Below are positions 1 through 8,260 of a stretch of DNA of 41,220 bases, piece by piece (within the stretch, counting starts at the first letter, position 1; each line of letters opens with the position of its first letter). Source of the DNA: Clostridiales bacterium (GTDB lineage: Bacteria > Bacillota > Clostridia > Christensenellales > Aristaeellaceae); NCBI GenBank assembly GCA_004557805.1, contig SFFS01000002.1:1-41220 (forward strand), given 5' to 3'. The notes under the pieces are model-generated. The model saw only the letters and a program-made list of their open reading frames with translations. It was not told the DNA's origin and searched no databases. The position numbers were made by a program, and so were the translations under genes.

Positions 1-1437
1 AACGCGGCCGTCCGCCGCTGTCAGGCGCACACCGCCCCCGCGCGAAAAGCGCAGACCCGCCTCCGCGCGGCAGAACGTCTGCGCCGCGCGCATCACCGGC
101 GGCGCGGCCGCGCCCAGCAGAAACGTCTTCGCGCCCTGCGCCAGCAGCGCGCCGCACGCCGCGGCGCACAGCGCTTCGCCTGCGGCGCTGCCGTCGTGGC
201 ACAGCGCGAGCGATTCCACTTTCAGCGCCGCCTGCCATGAGGCGGCCAGCACGCACGCATCCTCCGGACGAGCGCAGCGGGTCTGCCCGGCGCGGATTTC
301 GGGGCGCGCCGCGCCGCCCCAGATGAGGTTGCCGCGCACGCGCACGCAGGGATCGACGCGCTTGCCCGGCCAGATCTTTGCGCCCGCTTCCAGCGCCGCG
401 CGCGCGCCGAGCAGCACGCCGTCGCCCAGGACGCTGTTTTCGTGCAGCTCGGCGCCTGCGCCCGCCTGCGCGCCGCGGCAGAGCACCGCGCCCTCGAGCC
501 TGGCCCATTCGCCTGCGCGCGCGTCTTCCCACAGCACCGAGCGCGTCACCCGCGCATGCGCGCCCACGCGCGCGCCCGGGCCGATCACCGCGCCGTCGGA
601 CAGCACCGCGTGCGGGCCGACGACCGCGCCCGCGCCGATGTATACGGCTCCGTCCAGACGCGCCGAAGGGTCGATCTGCGCCGTTTCGGCAATCAGTTCG
701 CCCGCGTCCAGCTTTACGCGCCCGGCAAGAAAATCGGCCTGCGCGCGCACGTAGGCGCTTTCGTCGCCGACGTCGCACCAGTACGCGCCGGAGACGAGCG
801 AATAGACCGGCCGTCCCTCGCGCACAAGGCGCGGAAAGAGATCCTGACCGAAATCGCAGGGCTGTCCCTCGGGGATGAAATCAAGCGCCTCAGGCGAAAG
901 AATATAAATTCCCGTATTCACCGTATCGGAATAGACTTCGCCCCAGCCCGGCTTTTCCACAAACCGCTCCACGCGCCCGTCTTCCCCTGCCACGACCACG
1001 CCGTAGGCCAGCGGTTCGCGCACGCGGGAGAGCACCAGCGTGGCCAGCGCGCCCTTTTGCCGGTGGAAGCGCAGCGCTTCGGTCAGGTCGCAGTCGGTCA
1101 GGCCGTCGCCGGAAAGAATGACGAACGGTTCCGCGGGGCGCTGCCGCCCCTGACAGGCGAGCCGCACGCCGCCCGCCGTGCCCACCGGCTCCCGTTCACG
1201 GGTATAGTGCAGATGAACGCCTTCCTTTTCGCCCGCGCCGAACGCGCGCGTGATGCGCTCGGGCAGATACATCAGCGAAATTCCCGCCTCCGTCAGCCCA
1301 TGACGGCGCAGCAGCTGCAAAGAATAGGAAAGCGCCGGCTTGCCAAGAATGGGCACCATGGGCTTTGGAGTATCGCAGGTCAGCGGGCGCAGGCGCGTGC
1401 CTTCGCCGCCCGCCATGATGACAGCCTGAAGGGACAT
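1..1437 (-). CDS. Mannose-1-phosphate guanylyltransferase-like protein with C-terminal phosphohexomutase-like domain, partial
   Basis: A nucleotidyltransferase that should join a sugar 1-phosphate to a nucleotide, most likely mannose-1-P plus GTP to GDP-mannose, in the cytoplasm. Reading leftward from the ATG at 1437, 479 codons stay open to the window edge, so the 3' end is missing. Residues 8-20 carry the pyrophosphorylase signature MAGGEGTRLRPLT, followed by KPM at 25-27. A left-handed beta-helix with hexapeptide-type repeats spans about 249-350. From about 389 the sequence resembles the first domain of phosphomannomutases. Such fusions are known, and the mutase half is often degenerate; its active serine lies outside this window or is absent. 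A GGGAGG ribosome binding site precedes the start. GTP specificity is inferred; another NDP-sugar pyrophosphorylase activity is possible. Confidence 0.85.
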   Translation of the reverse strand, partial: MSLQAVIMAGGEGTRLRPLTCDTPKPMVPILGKPALSYSLQLLRRHGLTEAGISLMYLPERITRAFGAGEKEGVHLHYTREREPVGTAGGVRLACQGRQRPAEPFVILSGDGLTDCDLTEALRFHRQKGALATLVLSRVREPLAYGVVVAGEDGRVERFVEKPGWGEVYSDTVNTGIYILSPEALDFIPEGQPCDFGQDLFPRLVREGRPVYSLVSGAYWCDVGDESAYVRAQADFLAGRVKLDAGELIAETAQIDPSARLDGAVYIGAGAVVGPHAVLSDGAVIGPGARVGAHARVTRSVLWEDARAGEWARLEGAVLCRGAQAGAGAELHENSVLGDGVLLGARAALEAGAKIWPGKRVDPCVRVRGNLIWGGAARPEIRAGQTRCARPEDACVLAASWQAALKVESLALCHDGSAAGEALCAAACGALLAQGAKTFLLGAAAPPVMRAAQTFCRAEAGLRFSRGGGVRLTAADGRV

Positions 1438-1605
1438 GCGGATTTCCTCCCAATTCACCGGCGCCGTGCGCCGGAAATAAAAAACCTCTCCTGCGGCTAT
1501 TGTTTCCTGAAAAAACGGGAAGGATTCCCCGGAAAAAGAGCGAATCAATACTTTTCTACGCATTTTAGCGGAGAGTATGCTGATATAAAGAGGGAAACAG
1601 TTACA
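1438..1605. promoter_or_regulatory. Divergent intergenic region between guanylyltransferase and SNF2 genes
   Basis: This gap must hold the promoters of both divergent genes, but no convincing -35/-10 pair is visible on either strand. On the minus side, a perfect 7-bp hairpin (CCGGCGC at 1458-1464, GCGCCGG at 1468-1474) sits in the leader about 20 bases before the guanylyltransferase start. On the plus side, AGAGGGAAAC before 1606 is a modest ribosome binding site. Confidence 0.4.
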
Positions 1606-4512
1606 ATGCAATCGGGACACCTGTCCGTAGACGCGTTTCTGGATGCGTTTGAGCCGCCGCTCCGTCAGGAAACGGCGATCCGCCTGGAGGTCAATCTGCA
1701 TATGCCTGAGCCGGGCGATCACGCCGCGCTGCACGTCGCGCTGCGCGTGGGAACCGACCGGCTCTACGTCGTGCGCTCCATCAGCGCGTTTCTGCGCGCT
1801 TGGGAAAACAAGGAGCATCTTGCGTTCGGCAAGGGCTTCGCGCTCGATCCGGAAAACATGTGCTTCGAAGGGCCAGACAGGCAGATCATCGAGATTTTGC
1901 AGGAGGCCTGTCCGCCGCAGGATACCGTGACGGACGAGACGGGCAAGGTGATTTCGCAGCCGGTGCGCACGGGCAAATTCCTGGGCGTGGGAGAGGCCGC
2001 TGCGCGGCGCATTCTGCGCATCCTCATGGCGCGGCCGTTCCGGTTGGCGGTGATGGGCGAAATGGAAAACCAGGAGCCCATCGCGCGCGAAAAGCTGCCC
2101 GTTACCTGTGCGCTGCGGGCCGAGGGCGCGGCCATCGCGCTGGGCGTGGAGATGCCGCAGGGCATTCAGCCGGTACTGCCGGACTATGAGTTCGCGCGCG
2201 TGGACGGCCATATTGTGCAACTTTCATCCGGACAGCGCCGCGCGGTGCGCGCGCTGACCCAGCTGGTGCCCGGCGGGCGCGGCACGGCGCATTTTGCGGC
2301 GGACGAGACGCAGCGCGTCGTCAGCGAGGTGCTGCCGCATCTGGAGCGCGACTGCATGGTGTCGCTCGACGATACGCTCTCCCAGCGCATCCGCCGCGAG
2401 CCGTTCAAGGCGCGCGCCTACATCGACCGCGACGGACAGAGCGTCGTGGCGCGCGTGGAGTTCCTCTACGGCGAGATGACGATCGATCCGTTCGCACCGG
2501 TGAAGGAAACGCCGGGCGAAGAAGGGCTGCTGCTGGTGCGCGACGCGGTGAACGAATGGAAGGTGCTCGACGCGCTGGCGCATGCGGGCTTCCATGTCGA
2601 GCGCGGGCATATTCATCTGTCTGAAAAGCGGCGCGTGCTGAACTTCGTGATGGAAGGCGTGACGCAGCTGCAGCAGGTGTGCGAGGTGTTCGCCTCGGAG
2701 GATTTCAAGCGCCTCAAACCGCGCAGGCCACGCCTGACGGGGCAGATGCGCATGTCCGGCGGCGTGCTGGAGCTGACGATGATGGACGACGATACGCCCA
2801 TCGAGGAGCTGGCCGACCTCATGCGCGCCCTGCGCGACAAAAAGCGCTATTTCCGCCTCAAAAACGGCGATTTCCTCGATCTGTCCGGCATGGACGAATG
2901 GCAGGAAATTTCCGAAATGCTGGGCGACGCGGAGGAAAACGACATGCCTGCCGCGCCGGAGCGTCCGGCGGAAACGCCGGTGATGACGCTGCGCGCATAC
3001 CGTTCGGCGTATCTGGTGAGCCTTTTGCAGATGAGCGGACTTCCCATCGCTGTGGACGATTCGGTGAAGAACGCCGCGGCGGCGCTGGGCGCCGCGGGGG
3101 ACGCCTGTCCCGAAAGCCTGGCGGGCATTCTGCGGCCGTATCAGCTGCGCGGATTCGAATGGCTGCAATCGCTCGTGCGGCTGAAAATGGGCGGCGTGCT
3201 GGCCGACGATATGGGCCTTGGCAAGACCCTGCAGGTGATCGCCACGCTCGTGTGGGCGCGCGAAAAGCTGAGCGCGATGCCGTCGATCGTCGTGGCGCCG
3301 ACCTCGCTGGTGTATAACTGGCAGGCGGAGCTGGCCCGGTTCGCGCCGCAGCTGAAAAGCACGGTGATCGAGGGGGGGCAGCGCGTGCGGTTCCTGCGCT
3401 GGGCGGAACTGAAACAGAACGGCGGCGCGGACGTAATCATCACGTCCTATCCGCTTTTGCGGCGCGATATCGAGCAGATTACCGATTTCCCGTTCCGCAT
3501 GGCCGTGCTTGACGAAGCGCAGCACATCAAGAACCCGCAGTCGCTCTCGGCGGTGGCGGCGGATAAGATCAACGCCGAAACGCGCATCGCGCTGACGGGC
3601 ACGCCCATGGAGAACAGCCCGGGCGAGCTGTGGTCGATTTTCAATTTCGCCCTGCCGGGCTATCTGATGACGCTCTCGCAGTTCATGCGCCGTCACGGCG
3701 ATGGAAGCGGCGCGGACGTGCTGCGCCGGAGAATCCGCCCGTTCCTGCTGCGCCGCCTCAAGAGCGACGTGCTGCCGGAACTGCCGGAGAAGATCGAAAG
3801 CCGCGTGCTGTGCGACATGCCGCCGGAGCAGAAGAACGTTTACATGGCCTCGGCCATGCAGCTCAAGGAGCGCGTCGAGCGCGTGCTCGACGAAAAGGGC
3901 ATCGGCCGCGGCCGCATGGAGGTGCTCAGCGCGCTGACGCAGCTGCGGCAGATCTGCTGCCATCCGTCCCTGGTGATGACGGGCTATGCCGGCTCCAGCG
4001 GCAAGATGGACGCGCTGATCGAAATTCTTGGCAACGCCATGGACAGCGGGCGGCGCGTGCTGCTGTTTTCGCAGTTCACCTCGATGCTGGCCATTCTCAA
4101 GCGCACGCTCGAGCGCGGCGGAATTTCCACCATGTACCTCGACGGCAAAACGCCGGTCGGCCAGCGGCTGGAGCTGGTCAACCGCTTCAACGCGGGTGAG
4201 GGCAGCGTATTCCTCATCTCGCTCAAGGCCGGCGGCGCCGGCCTGAACCTGACAGGTGCGGATACGGTGATCCACTACGATCCGTGGTGGAACCCCGCTG
4301 CGGAGGATCAGGCGACCGACCGCGCGCACCGCATCGGCCAGCAGCATACGGTGCAGGTCATCCGGCTCATCACGCGCGGCACGATCGAGGAGCAGGTAGC
4401 CAAGCTGTCCGAGCGCAAGCGCGCGCTGTTCGACGCGGTGGTGACGGCGGGCGAGCAGATGCCTTCTGAAATGACGGAAGAAGAAATCCTCGGCCTGTTC
4501 GCGCAGGAATAA
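1606..4512 (+). CDS. SNF2-family DEAD/DEAH-type helicase with bacterial SNF2-associated N-terminal region
   Basis: An ATP-dependent DNA translocase of the bacterial SNF2/RapA-like class, 968 residues. The first roughly 500 residues match the architecture of the bacterial SNF2-helicase-associated region. The motor follows: Walker A DDMGLGKT at 534-541, Walker B DEAQH from 636, and the C-terminal lobe motif DRAHRIGQ at 905-912. Length is normal for the family. The open frame extends upstream to 442, but that part is antisense to the guanylyltransferase; ATG 1606 follows a plausible AGAGGGAAAC site and begins the family homology. No zinc-finger SWIM motif is seen. It is followed after 28 bases by the esterase gene, so the two may be co-transcribed. 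The cellular role is unknown; chromatin or nucleic-acid remodelling is inferred from the family. Confidence 0.92.
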   Translation: MQSGHLSVDAFLDAFEPPLRQETAIRLEVNLHMPEPGDHAALHVALRVGTDRLYVVRSISAFLRAWENKEHLAFGKGFALDPENMCFEGPDRQIIEILQEACPPQDTVTDETGKVISQPVRTGKFLGVGEAAARRILRILMARPFRLAVMGEMENQEPIAREKLPVTCALRAEGAAIALGVEMPQGIQPVLPDYEFARVDGHIVQLSSGQRRAVRALTQLVPGGRGTAHFAADETQRVVSEVLPHLERDCMVSLDDTLSQRIRREPFKARAYIDRDGQSVVARVEFLYGEMTIDPFAPVKETPGEEGLLLVRDAVNEWKVLDALAHAGFHVERGHIHLSEKRRVLNFVMEGVTQLQQVCEVFASEDFKRLKPRRPRLTGQMRMSGGVLELTMMDDDTPIEELADLMRALRDKKRYFRLKNGDFLDLSGMDEWQEISEMLGDAEENDMPAAPERPAETPVMTLRAYRSAYLVSLLQMSGLPIAVDDSVKNAAAALGAAGDACPESLAGILRPYQLRGFEWLQSLVRLKMGGVLADDMGLGKTLQVIATLVWAREKLSAMPSIVVAPTSLVYNWQAELARFAPQLKSTVIEGGQRVRFLRWAELKQNGGADVIITSYPLLRRDIEQITDFPFRMAVLDEAQHIKNPQSLSAVAADKINAETRIALTGTPMENSPGELWSIFNFALPGYLMTLSQFMRRHGDGSGADVLRRRIRPFLLRRLKSDVLPELPEKIESRVLCDMPPEQKNVYMASAMQLKERVERVLDEKGIGRGRMEVLSALTQLRQICCHPSLVMTGYAGSSGKMDALIEILGNAMDSGRRVLLFSQFTSMLAILKRTLERGGISTMYLDGKTPVGQRLELVNRFNAGEGSVFLISLKAGGAGLNLTGADTVIHYDPWWNPAAEDQATDRAHRIGQQHTVQVIRLITRGTIEEQVAKLSERKRALFDAVVTAGEQMPSEMTEEEILGLFAQE

Positions 4513-4540
4513 CGGGGAGATAAGAAAGAGGGATTTTGCG

Positions 4541-5563
4541 ATGTTCATCCCGTGGAATCATGAAAGCGTGCGCCTGACGGGGCGCTGGAGCCGTCCGCAG
4601 CCTTCCGACTGCGACACGCACCGCTACGTGGCGCCGCTGGAATGCGCCGTGACGACCGCGCCGGGCTCGTATTTCGAGGCGGCGTTTACGGGAAACTGGG
4701 CGAAGCTGCTGTTTTTCATGGATCAGGCGCAGCAGCCATATCCGCACGTATGGGTGAGCGTGGACGGCGGCGCGCGCGTGGAGGCGTCGCTGGACCGGTT
4801 CATGCGCATCGCGGCGCAGGGCGAGGGCCCGCACACCGTCCGCGTGATCTACAAGGGCGGCATGGAGCAGCTGAGCCGCTGGCATCTGCCGCTGGTGGGC
4901 GCGGCAGCGTTCCGGGGGCTGGAGGCGGAGGGCGCGGCGGCGCTTGCGCCCGATACGCGCCCGCTCGTGGAGTTTACCGGAGATTCGATCACCGAGGGCG
5001 TGCTGATAGACGCGGACTTTGCGGACGAGCCGGTGTTCCGCTACGATCAGCGCAACCGCCCCTGGCAGGACGACGTGTGCGCGACGTATGCGTGGCTGGC
5101 GGCGGAAGAGGTGAACGTGCGCGCGATGTTCCAGGCATACGGCGCGACGGGTATGACGCGCTCGGGCTGCGGCGGCGTGCCGCGCGCGGGCGAGCAGTAT
5201 CCGTTCGTGTTCGAGAATATGCCCTATCGCGGGGAAAAGCCGCGCGTGGTCGTCGTCAATCACGGCACGAACGACCGGGAAAACAGCGCGGAGGAGTTCT
5301 GCGCCCGCTATGAGGAGTATCTCGACCTGGTGCGCCGGGACAATCCCGCCGTGCAGATCGTCTGCATTGTGCCGATGATCGGCGCGTTCAGACGCGAAAT
5401 TTCGGCGATCGTCGAGCGCCGCAGGACGGCGGGCGAGGGAATTCGCCTGTGCGACCTGTCCGGTATGCTGCCGGACGAACCGCTGCATCCGCTGCGCGAA
5501 GGACACCGCGCGGCTGCCCGGCGGCTTGCGCCTGTGCTTTCGGCCGCGCTGCGCGCGGAATAA
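4541..5563 (+). CDS. SGNH/GDSL-family esterase, carbohydrate esterase 2-like
   Basis: A probable carbohydrate deacetylase/esterase of 340 residues. An N-terminal region of about 140 residues is consistent with the jelly-roll domain of carbohydrate esterase family 2. The SGNH hydrolase domain follows: nucleophile Ser149 in FTGDSITEG, the Gly-Asn block NHGTND at 240-245, and His316 in LHPLREGH. The residue three before the histidine is Glu313 rather than the usual Asp; Asp312 is adjacent, and CE2 enzymes can work as a Ser-His dyad. There is no signal peptide, so the substrate is probably an imported oligosaccharide. ATG 4541 follows AAAGAGGG. It lies 28 bases behind the SNF2 gene. The CE2 assignment is inferred from domain order and the signature motifs. 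Confidence 0.85.
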   Translation: MFIPWNHESVRLTGRWSRPQPSDCDTHRYVAPLECAVTTAPGSYFEAAFTGNWAKLLFFMDQAQQPYPHVWVSVDGGARVEASLDRFMRIAAQGEGPHTVRVIYKGGMEQLSRWHLPLVGAAAFRGLEAEGAAALAPDTRPLVEFTGDSITEGVLIDADFADEPVFRYDQRNRPWQDDVCATYAWLAAEEVNVRAMFQAYGATGMTRSGCGGVPRAGEQYPFVFENMPYRGEKPRVVVVNHGTNDRENSAEEFCARYEEYLDLVRRDNPAVQIVCIVPMIGAFRREISAIVERRRTAGEGIRLCDLSGMLPDEPLHPLREGHRAAARRLAPVLSAALRAE

Positions 5564-5669
5564 AATACGCGGCAATTTCCGCTGAAATCCGAATTTTCGG
5601 GAAGCAAACGGACTTATTTTCCGTTATATGGGAAAAGGAAAACGATTTCCCGGAAAAAAGGAGCGTTCT

Positions 5670-6350
5670 ATGAAGAAATTGCTGACGGTTCTTCTCGCGG
5701 CCTGTATCGTGCTGACGGCGCTTTCCTGCGCGCAGGCGCAGCCGCTGGAGGAGCTGATCGTGGGCATCGTTCGTGACGAGGACGGCATGGAAAAGCGCGA
5801 GGAGCCGGTCGTCATCCCGAACATGGATGAGACGATGGGCGTGCAGGGCGTGGCGCAGGGCCTGGTCGACGCATACGGCATCCTGCGCGGAGAGGCGTAT
5901 CTGTACGTGTTTGAATCGAAGGACGAGCGCGTGAAGGCAACCTGGCGGCTCGATTCGGCGCTGACGGAGCGCGGCTTTAAGCCTTCGGATTTCCCGTTTG
6001 ACGGCGCGACGTATACGCTCTATTCCGGTCCGAACGGCGGCGTTCTGCTGATGGACGGCGTGACTGAGCGCACGACGATGATCGTGCTGGCGGGCGACTT
6101 CGAGCAGGAGGCGGCGCAGACGCCGGAGAACGTGCAGGCTGCCGCGGCGGAGCTGACGGCCGAAATGAACGGCGCGCAGCGGCGGTATCTGTATATCGAC
6201 AAAAAAGAGGACGAGAACGGCGTGATGATGACCTTCAGCGCGGCCGAGCCGGCGGGGGACGGTTACGATGTGGTGAAGATTTATTTCCCGCAGGCTGAGC
6301 AAGCGCCGGAGAACGGCATGACGTTCGTGTTCGCGCCGGACGGAGAATGA
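5670..6350 (+). CDS. Secreted hypothetical protein
   Basis: I do not recognise this 226-residue protein. It begins MKKLLTVLLAACIVLTALS and has a typical Sec signal peptide with a likely signal peptidase I site after AQA. The cysteine in ALSC is a poor lipobox, so lipidation is doubtful. The mature part is acidic, with no further membrane segment and no catalytic motif I can name. The start at 5670 is chosen over the upstream in-frame ATG at 5628 because AAAGGAG lies just before it and because the signal peptide begins there. It sits between the esterase and a helix-turn-helix regulator. Confidence 0.75.
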   Translation: MKKLLTVLLAACIVLTALSCAQAQPLEELIVGIVRDEDGMEKREEPVVIPNMDETMGVQGVAQGLVDAYGILRGEAYLYVFESKDERVKATWRLDSALTERGFKPSDFPFDGATYTLYSGPNGGVLLMDGVTERTTMIVLAGDFEQEAAQTPENVQAAAAELTAEMNGAQRRYLYIDKKEDENGVMMTFSAAEPAGDGYDVVKIYFPQAEQAPENGMTFVFAPDGE

Positions 6351-6380
6351 TCCGTGCGGGAAGCATAAAAAACATTTTTG

Positions 6381-6410
6381 CGCGGAGGCGGACCCTCCGC
6401 GCGTGTTTTG
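6381..6410 (+). terminator. Hairpin with short T-run before the HTH gene
   Basis: An 8-bp perfect stem (CGCGGAGG at 6381-6388, CCTCCGCG at 6394-6401) is followed by CGTGTTTT. It could terminate the secreted-protein transcript. The weak T-run leaves this uncertain, and the next gene's ribosome binding site starts only about ten bases later. Confidence 0.5.
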
Positions 6411-6419
6411 GAGGGAACC

Positions 6420-7136
6420 ATGAGCAGATTGGGCGATTTGATCCATCTTGAACGCACGCGCCGCAATATGACCCCCAAGCAGGTGGCCAGGCTGTGCGCG
6501 ATCAATGAAAAATACCTGCTCGACGTGGAGCAGGGCAAGCGCATCATTCAGGACGACCAGGCGCGGCGCATCCTCAGGAAGATCGGACTGGAGCAGCAGA
6601 CCGAGGCGGATTTCACGCTCGACGATATCGCGGCGACGGTCGATCTGCACACCATTGCGCCGACGATCCCGCAGAAGGAGCCGGAAGCGCCCAAGGCGCG
6701 CCCCGTGGCTTCGCTGCCCGCCGAGGATAACGAGCATGGCGGCATCTGGCTCGATGCGCTGGCCGGCGTGCTGCGCGAGGTGCCGGTATACAACGCAGCC
6801 TGGAAGATTGTCGACCATCGGACGATGGCCGCCGCGGGCGGCAAAATCGAGGGCGGCCCGGCCGATAAGGCGCTGTATTTCCTCATGCCGGACGACAGCC
6901 TGCGCGGGTTCCGCGTGCTCAAGGGCGATCTGCTGCTGACTGTGCCCGCGCACAGCCCCATTGACGGCGCGGTGATGCTCGTCAAATGGAAGCAGCACTG
7001 CACCGCCCGCAAAATCAAATGGGACGGCAAGCGCCTGATGCTGCTGAGCTACGATCATGAGCTTGACACGGAGCCGGTTCTGCCGGACGAGGTGCAGTTC
7101 GTGGGCCGCTGCGCGCGGCTGGAAGCGGCGCTGTAA
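6420..7136 (+). CDS. XRE-type helix-turn-helix protein with degenerate S24/LexA-like C-terminal domain
   Basis: A probable transcriptional regulator of 238 residues. The N-terminal 60 residues form a Cro/CI-type helix-turn-helix (MSRLGDLIHLERTRRNMTPKQ onwards, with the recognition region near VARLCAINEKYLLDVEQGK). A linker rich in P, E and A follows. The C-terminal half resembles the S24 peptidase fold of CI/LexA repressors: MPDDSLRGFRVLKGDLLL matches the region around the catalytic serine, and a lysine lies in TARKIKW. The usual GDSM serine motif is altered to DDSL, so self-cleavage is doubtful. The start at 6420 is preceded by GGAGGGAACC. It has its own putative terminator upstream and a strong bidirectional terminator downstream. 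Its regulon is unknown. Confidence 0.8.
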   Translation: MSRLGDLIHLERTRRNMTPKQVARLCAINEKYLLDVEQGKRIIQDDQARRILRKIGLEQQTEADFTLDDIAATVDLHTIAPTIPQKEPEAPKARPVASLPAEDNEHGGIWLDALAGVLREVPVYNAAWKIVDHRTMAAAGGKIEGGPADKALYFLMPDDSLRGFRVLKGDLLLTVPAHSPIDGAVMLVKWKQHCTARKIKWDGKRLMLLSYDHELDTEPVLPDEVQFVGRCARLEAAL

Positions 7137-7157
7137 AGCGGAAACGGATAAAAAAAG

Positions 7158-7193
7158 CCGGGGGAACGCTGCGAAAAAGCGGCGTTCCCCCGG
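7158..7193. terminator. Bidirectional terminator between converging HTH and ogt genes
   Basis: A 15-bp stem with one mismatch (7158-7172 pairing with 7179-7193, loop GAAAAA) is flanked by a run of A on the left and TTTTC on the right. It lies between the stop of the plus-strand HTH gene and the stop of the minus-strand methyltransferase gene, as expected for a shared terminator. Confidence 0.85.
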
Positions 7194-7209
7194 AAGGTTT
7201 TCAGGAAAA

Positions 7210-7713
7210 TTATTTCAGCGCGGCGCGCTGCTCCAGGTCGAGCAGGCGCCTCTTTTTTTCAAGACTGCCCGCATAGCCGGTCAGGCTGCCGTCCGCGCCG
7301 ACGACGCGGTGGCAGGGGATGACGAGCGAGACGGGATTATGCCCGACCGCGCCGCCTACGGCCTGCGCGGACAGGTGCGCAAGCCCTCTTTGCCGGGCGA
7401 GCTGCGCGGCGATTTGCCCGTAGGTTGTGGTCTGCCCATAGGGGACGGCGAGCAGAATCTGCCACACGGCATGGCGGAAGGGGGAACCGGCGGGATGCAG
7501 CGGCGGCGTGAAATCGGGCTGTTCGCCGCGGAAATAAACGTCGAGCCAGCGGCGCGCCGCAGCCAGAACGGGCGTATCGCCCTCAGCGGCGTGCGGGTCG
7601 AGCGTGGCGGCGAAATATTTTGCGCCCATGAACCACAGGCCGGTCAGGCCGGTTTCATCGGCTGCGAGCAGAATCTCGCCCAACGGGGAGGAATAGCGGC
7701 ATGTGCAGGTCAT
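7210..7713 (-). CDS. ogt: Methylated-DNA--protein-cysteine S-methyltransferase
   Basis: A suicide repair protein that removes the methyl group from O6-methylguanine onto its own cysteine. It has 167 residues, normal for Ogt-type proteins without an Ada domain. The active-site motif IPCHRV contains Cys134, and the upstream helix-turn-helix region AVPYGQTTTYGQIA binds DNA. The downstream YAGSLEKKRRLLDLE segment is typical. The start at 7713 is preceded on its strand by GAGGTGA. It stands alone between a shared terminator and the asnB leader. No Ada box is seen, so induction by alkylation is not indicated by the sequence. Confidence 0.96.
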   Translation of the reverse strand: MTCTCRYSSPLGEILLAADETGLTGLWFMGAKYFAATLDPHAAEGDTPVLAAARRWLDVYFRGEQPDFTPPLHPAGSPFRHAVWQILLAVPYGQTTTYGQIAAQLARQRGLAHLSAQAVGGAVGHNPVSLVIPCHRVVGADGSLTGYAGSLEKKRRLLDLEQRAALK

Positions 7714-7915
7714 GTTCGGTCACCTCGAAACAGGCGGATAAACCGCCGGGATTGTGTTCCTGCGGGCGCGCAGGCGCCCTGCGATAAAAACGCATATTCG
7801 GCGCATGGAGACATTTTCCTGCAAATTGTGTGCGAATATTGCAAAAAATAAAGCGATTCAGGATAAAAAACACGCGAAACTGAAATGTGAGTGAAAGATA
7901 CTTTCAAAAAAGCAC
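7714..7915. other. Intergenic region upstream of ogt and of the asnB promoter
   Basis: About 200 A+T-richer bases with no gene. It must contain the ogt promoter on the minus strand, but I cannot pick a convincing pair of hexamers. No repeat or RNA structure of note was seen. Confidence 0.4.
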
Positions 7916-7944
7916 TTGACATGCGCGCAAAACCGCTGTATACT
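7916..7944 (+). promoter_or_regulatory. Sigma-70/SigA promoter of the asparagine synthetase T-box transcript
   Basis: A perfect -35 TTGACA (7916-7921), a 17-base spacer and a near-perfect -10 TATACT (7939-7944). Transcription should begin near 7951, some 310 bases before the coding start, which leaves room for the T-box leader. Confidence 0.9.
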
Positions 7945-7950
7945 TCGCGC

Positions 7951-8260
7951 CAAGACAGGCGAAAACCTGCCAGAAAATGAATAAAGCAAAACGTTGAGGA
8001 AGCAAAGTACCCCGTCTACCGCGCCCACAGAGAGCGGGCGGCGCTGAAAATCCCGCGGGCGGTCCGGGCGAAAGAACCCTTCCGAGTCCAAGCTGAAAGC
8101 GGCTTTGCCGCCAGTAGGGGAGGCGGGCGCGGCCCGTTACAGCCGACAGGGTTTGTTGGAACCCGGCTAAAGAAGCAAATCAGGTGGCACCACGGAGCGC
8201 GGCTTTCGTCCTGAAATTAAAAGGACGACGCCGCGAGAAAAAACGGAGGTGCTGTTTTTT
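7951..8260 (+). promoter_or_regulatory. T-box leader, asparagine-specific
   Basis: A tRNA-sensing leader that should raise asnB expression when uncharged tRNA-Asn accumulates. The stem I landmark AGAGAG (8029-8034) opens the arm GCGGG...CCCGC, followed by a GCTGAAAA loop resembling the GGUGxAA element. The likely specifier codon is AAC (8075-8077) in GAAAGAACCC. The T-box core AGGTGGCACCACGG lies at 8182-8195. Its TGGC (8185-8188) would pair with the GCCA acceptor end expected for tRNA-Asn, whose discriminator is G. A long GC-rich hairpin (8198-8235) follows, but no U-run comes directly after it. The specifier assignment is by eye and is supported by the gene downstream. Confidence 0.88.

Noticed and set aside
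442..1605. Upstream extension of the SNF2 reading frame
   Set aside because: It is antisense to the guanylyltransferase, has no helicase homology, and the true start at 1606 has its own ribosome binding site.
5715..5735. Lipobox in the secreted protein at 5670
   Set aside because: ALSC lacks the usual Leu at -3 and Ala/Gly at -1; an AQA signal peptidase I site follows at once.
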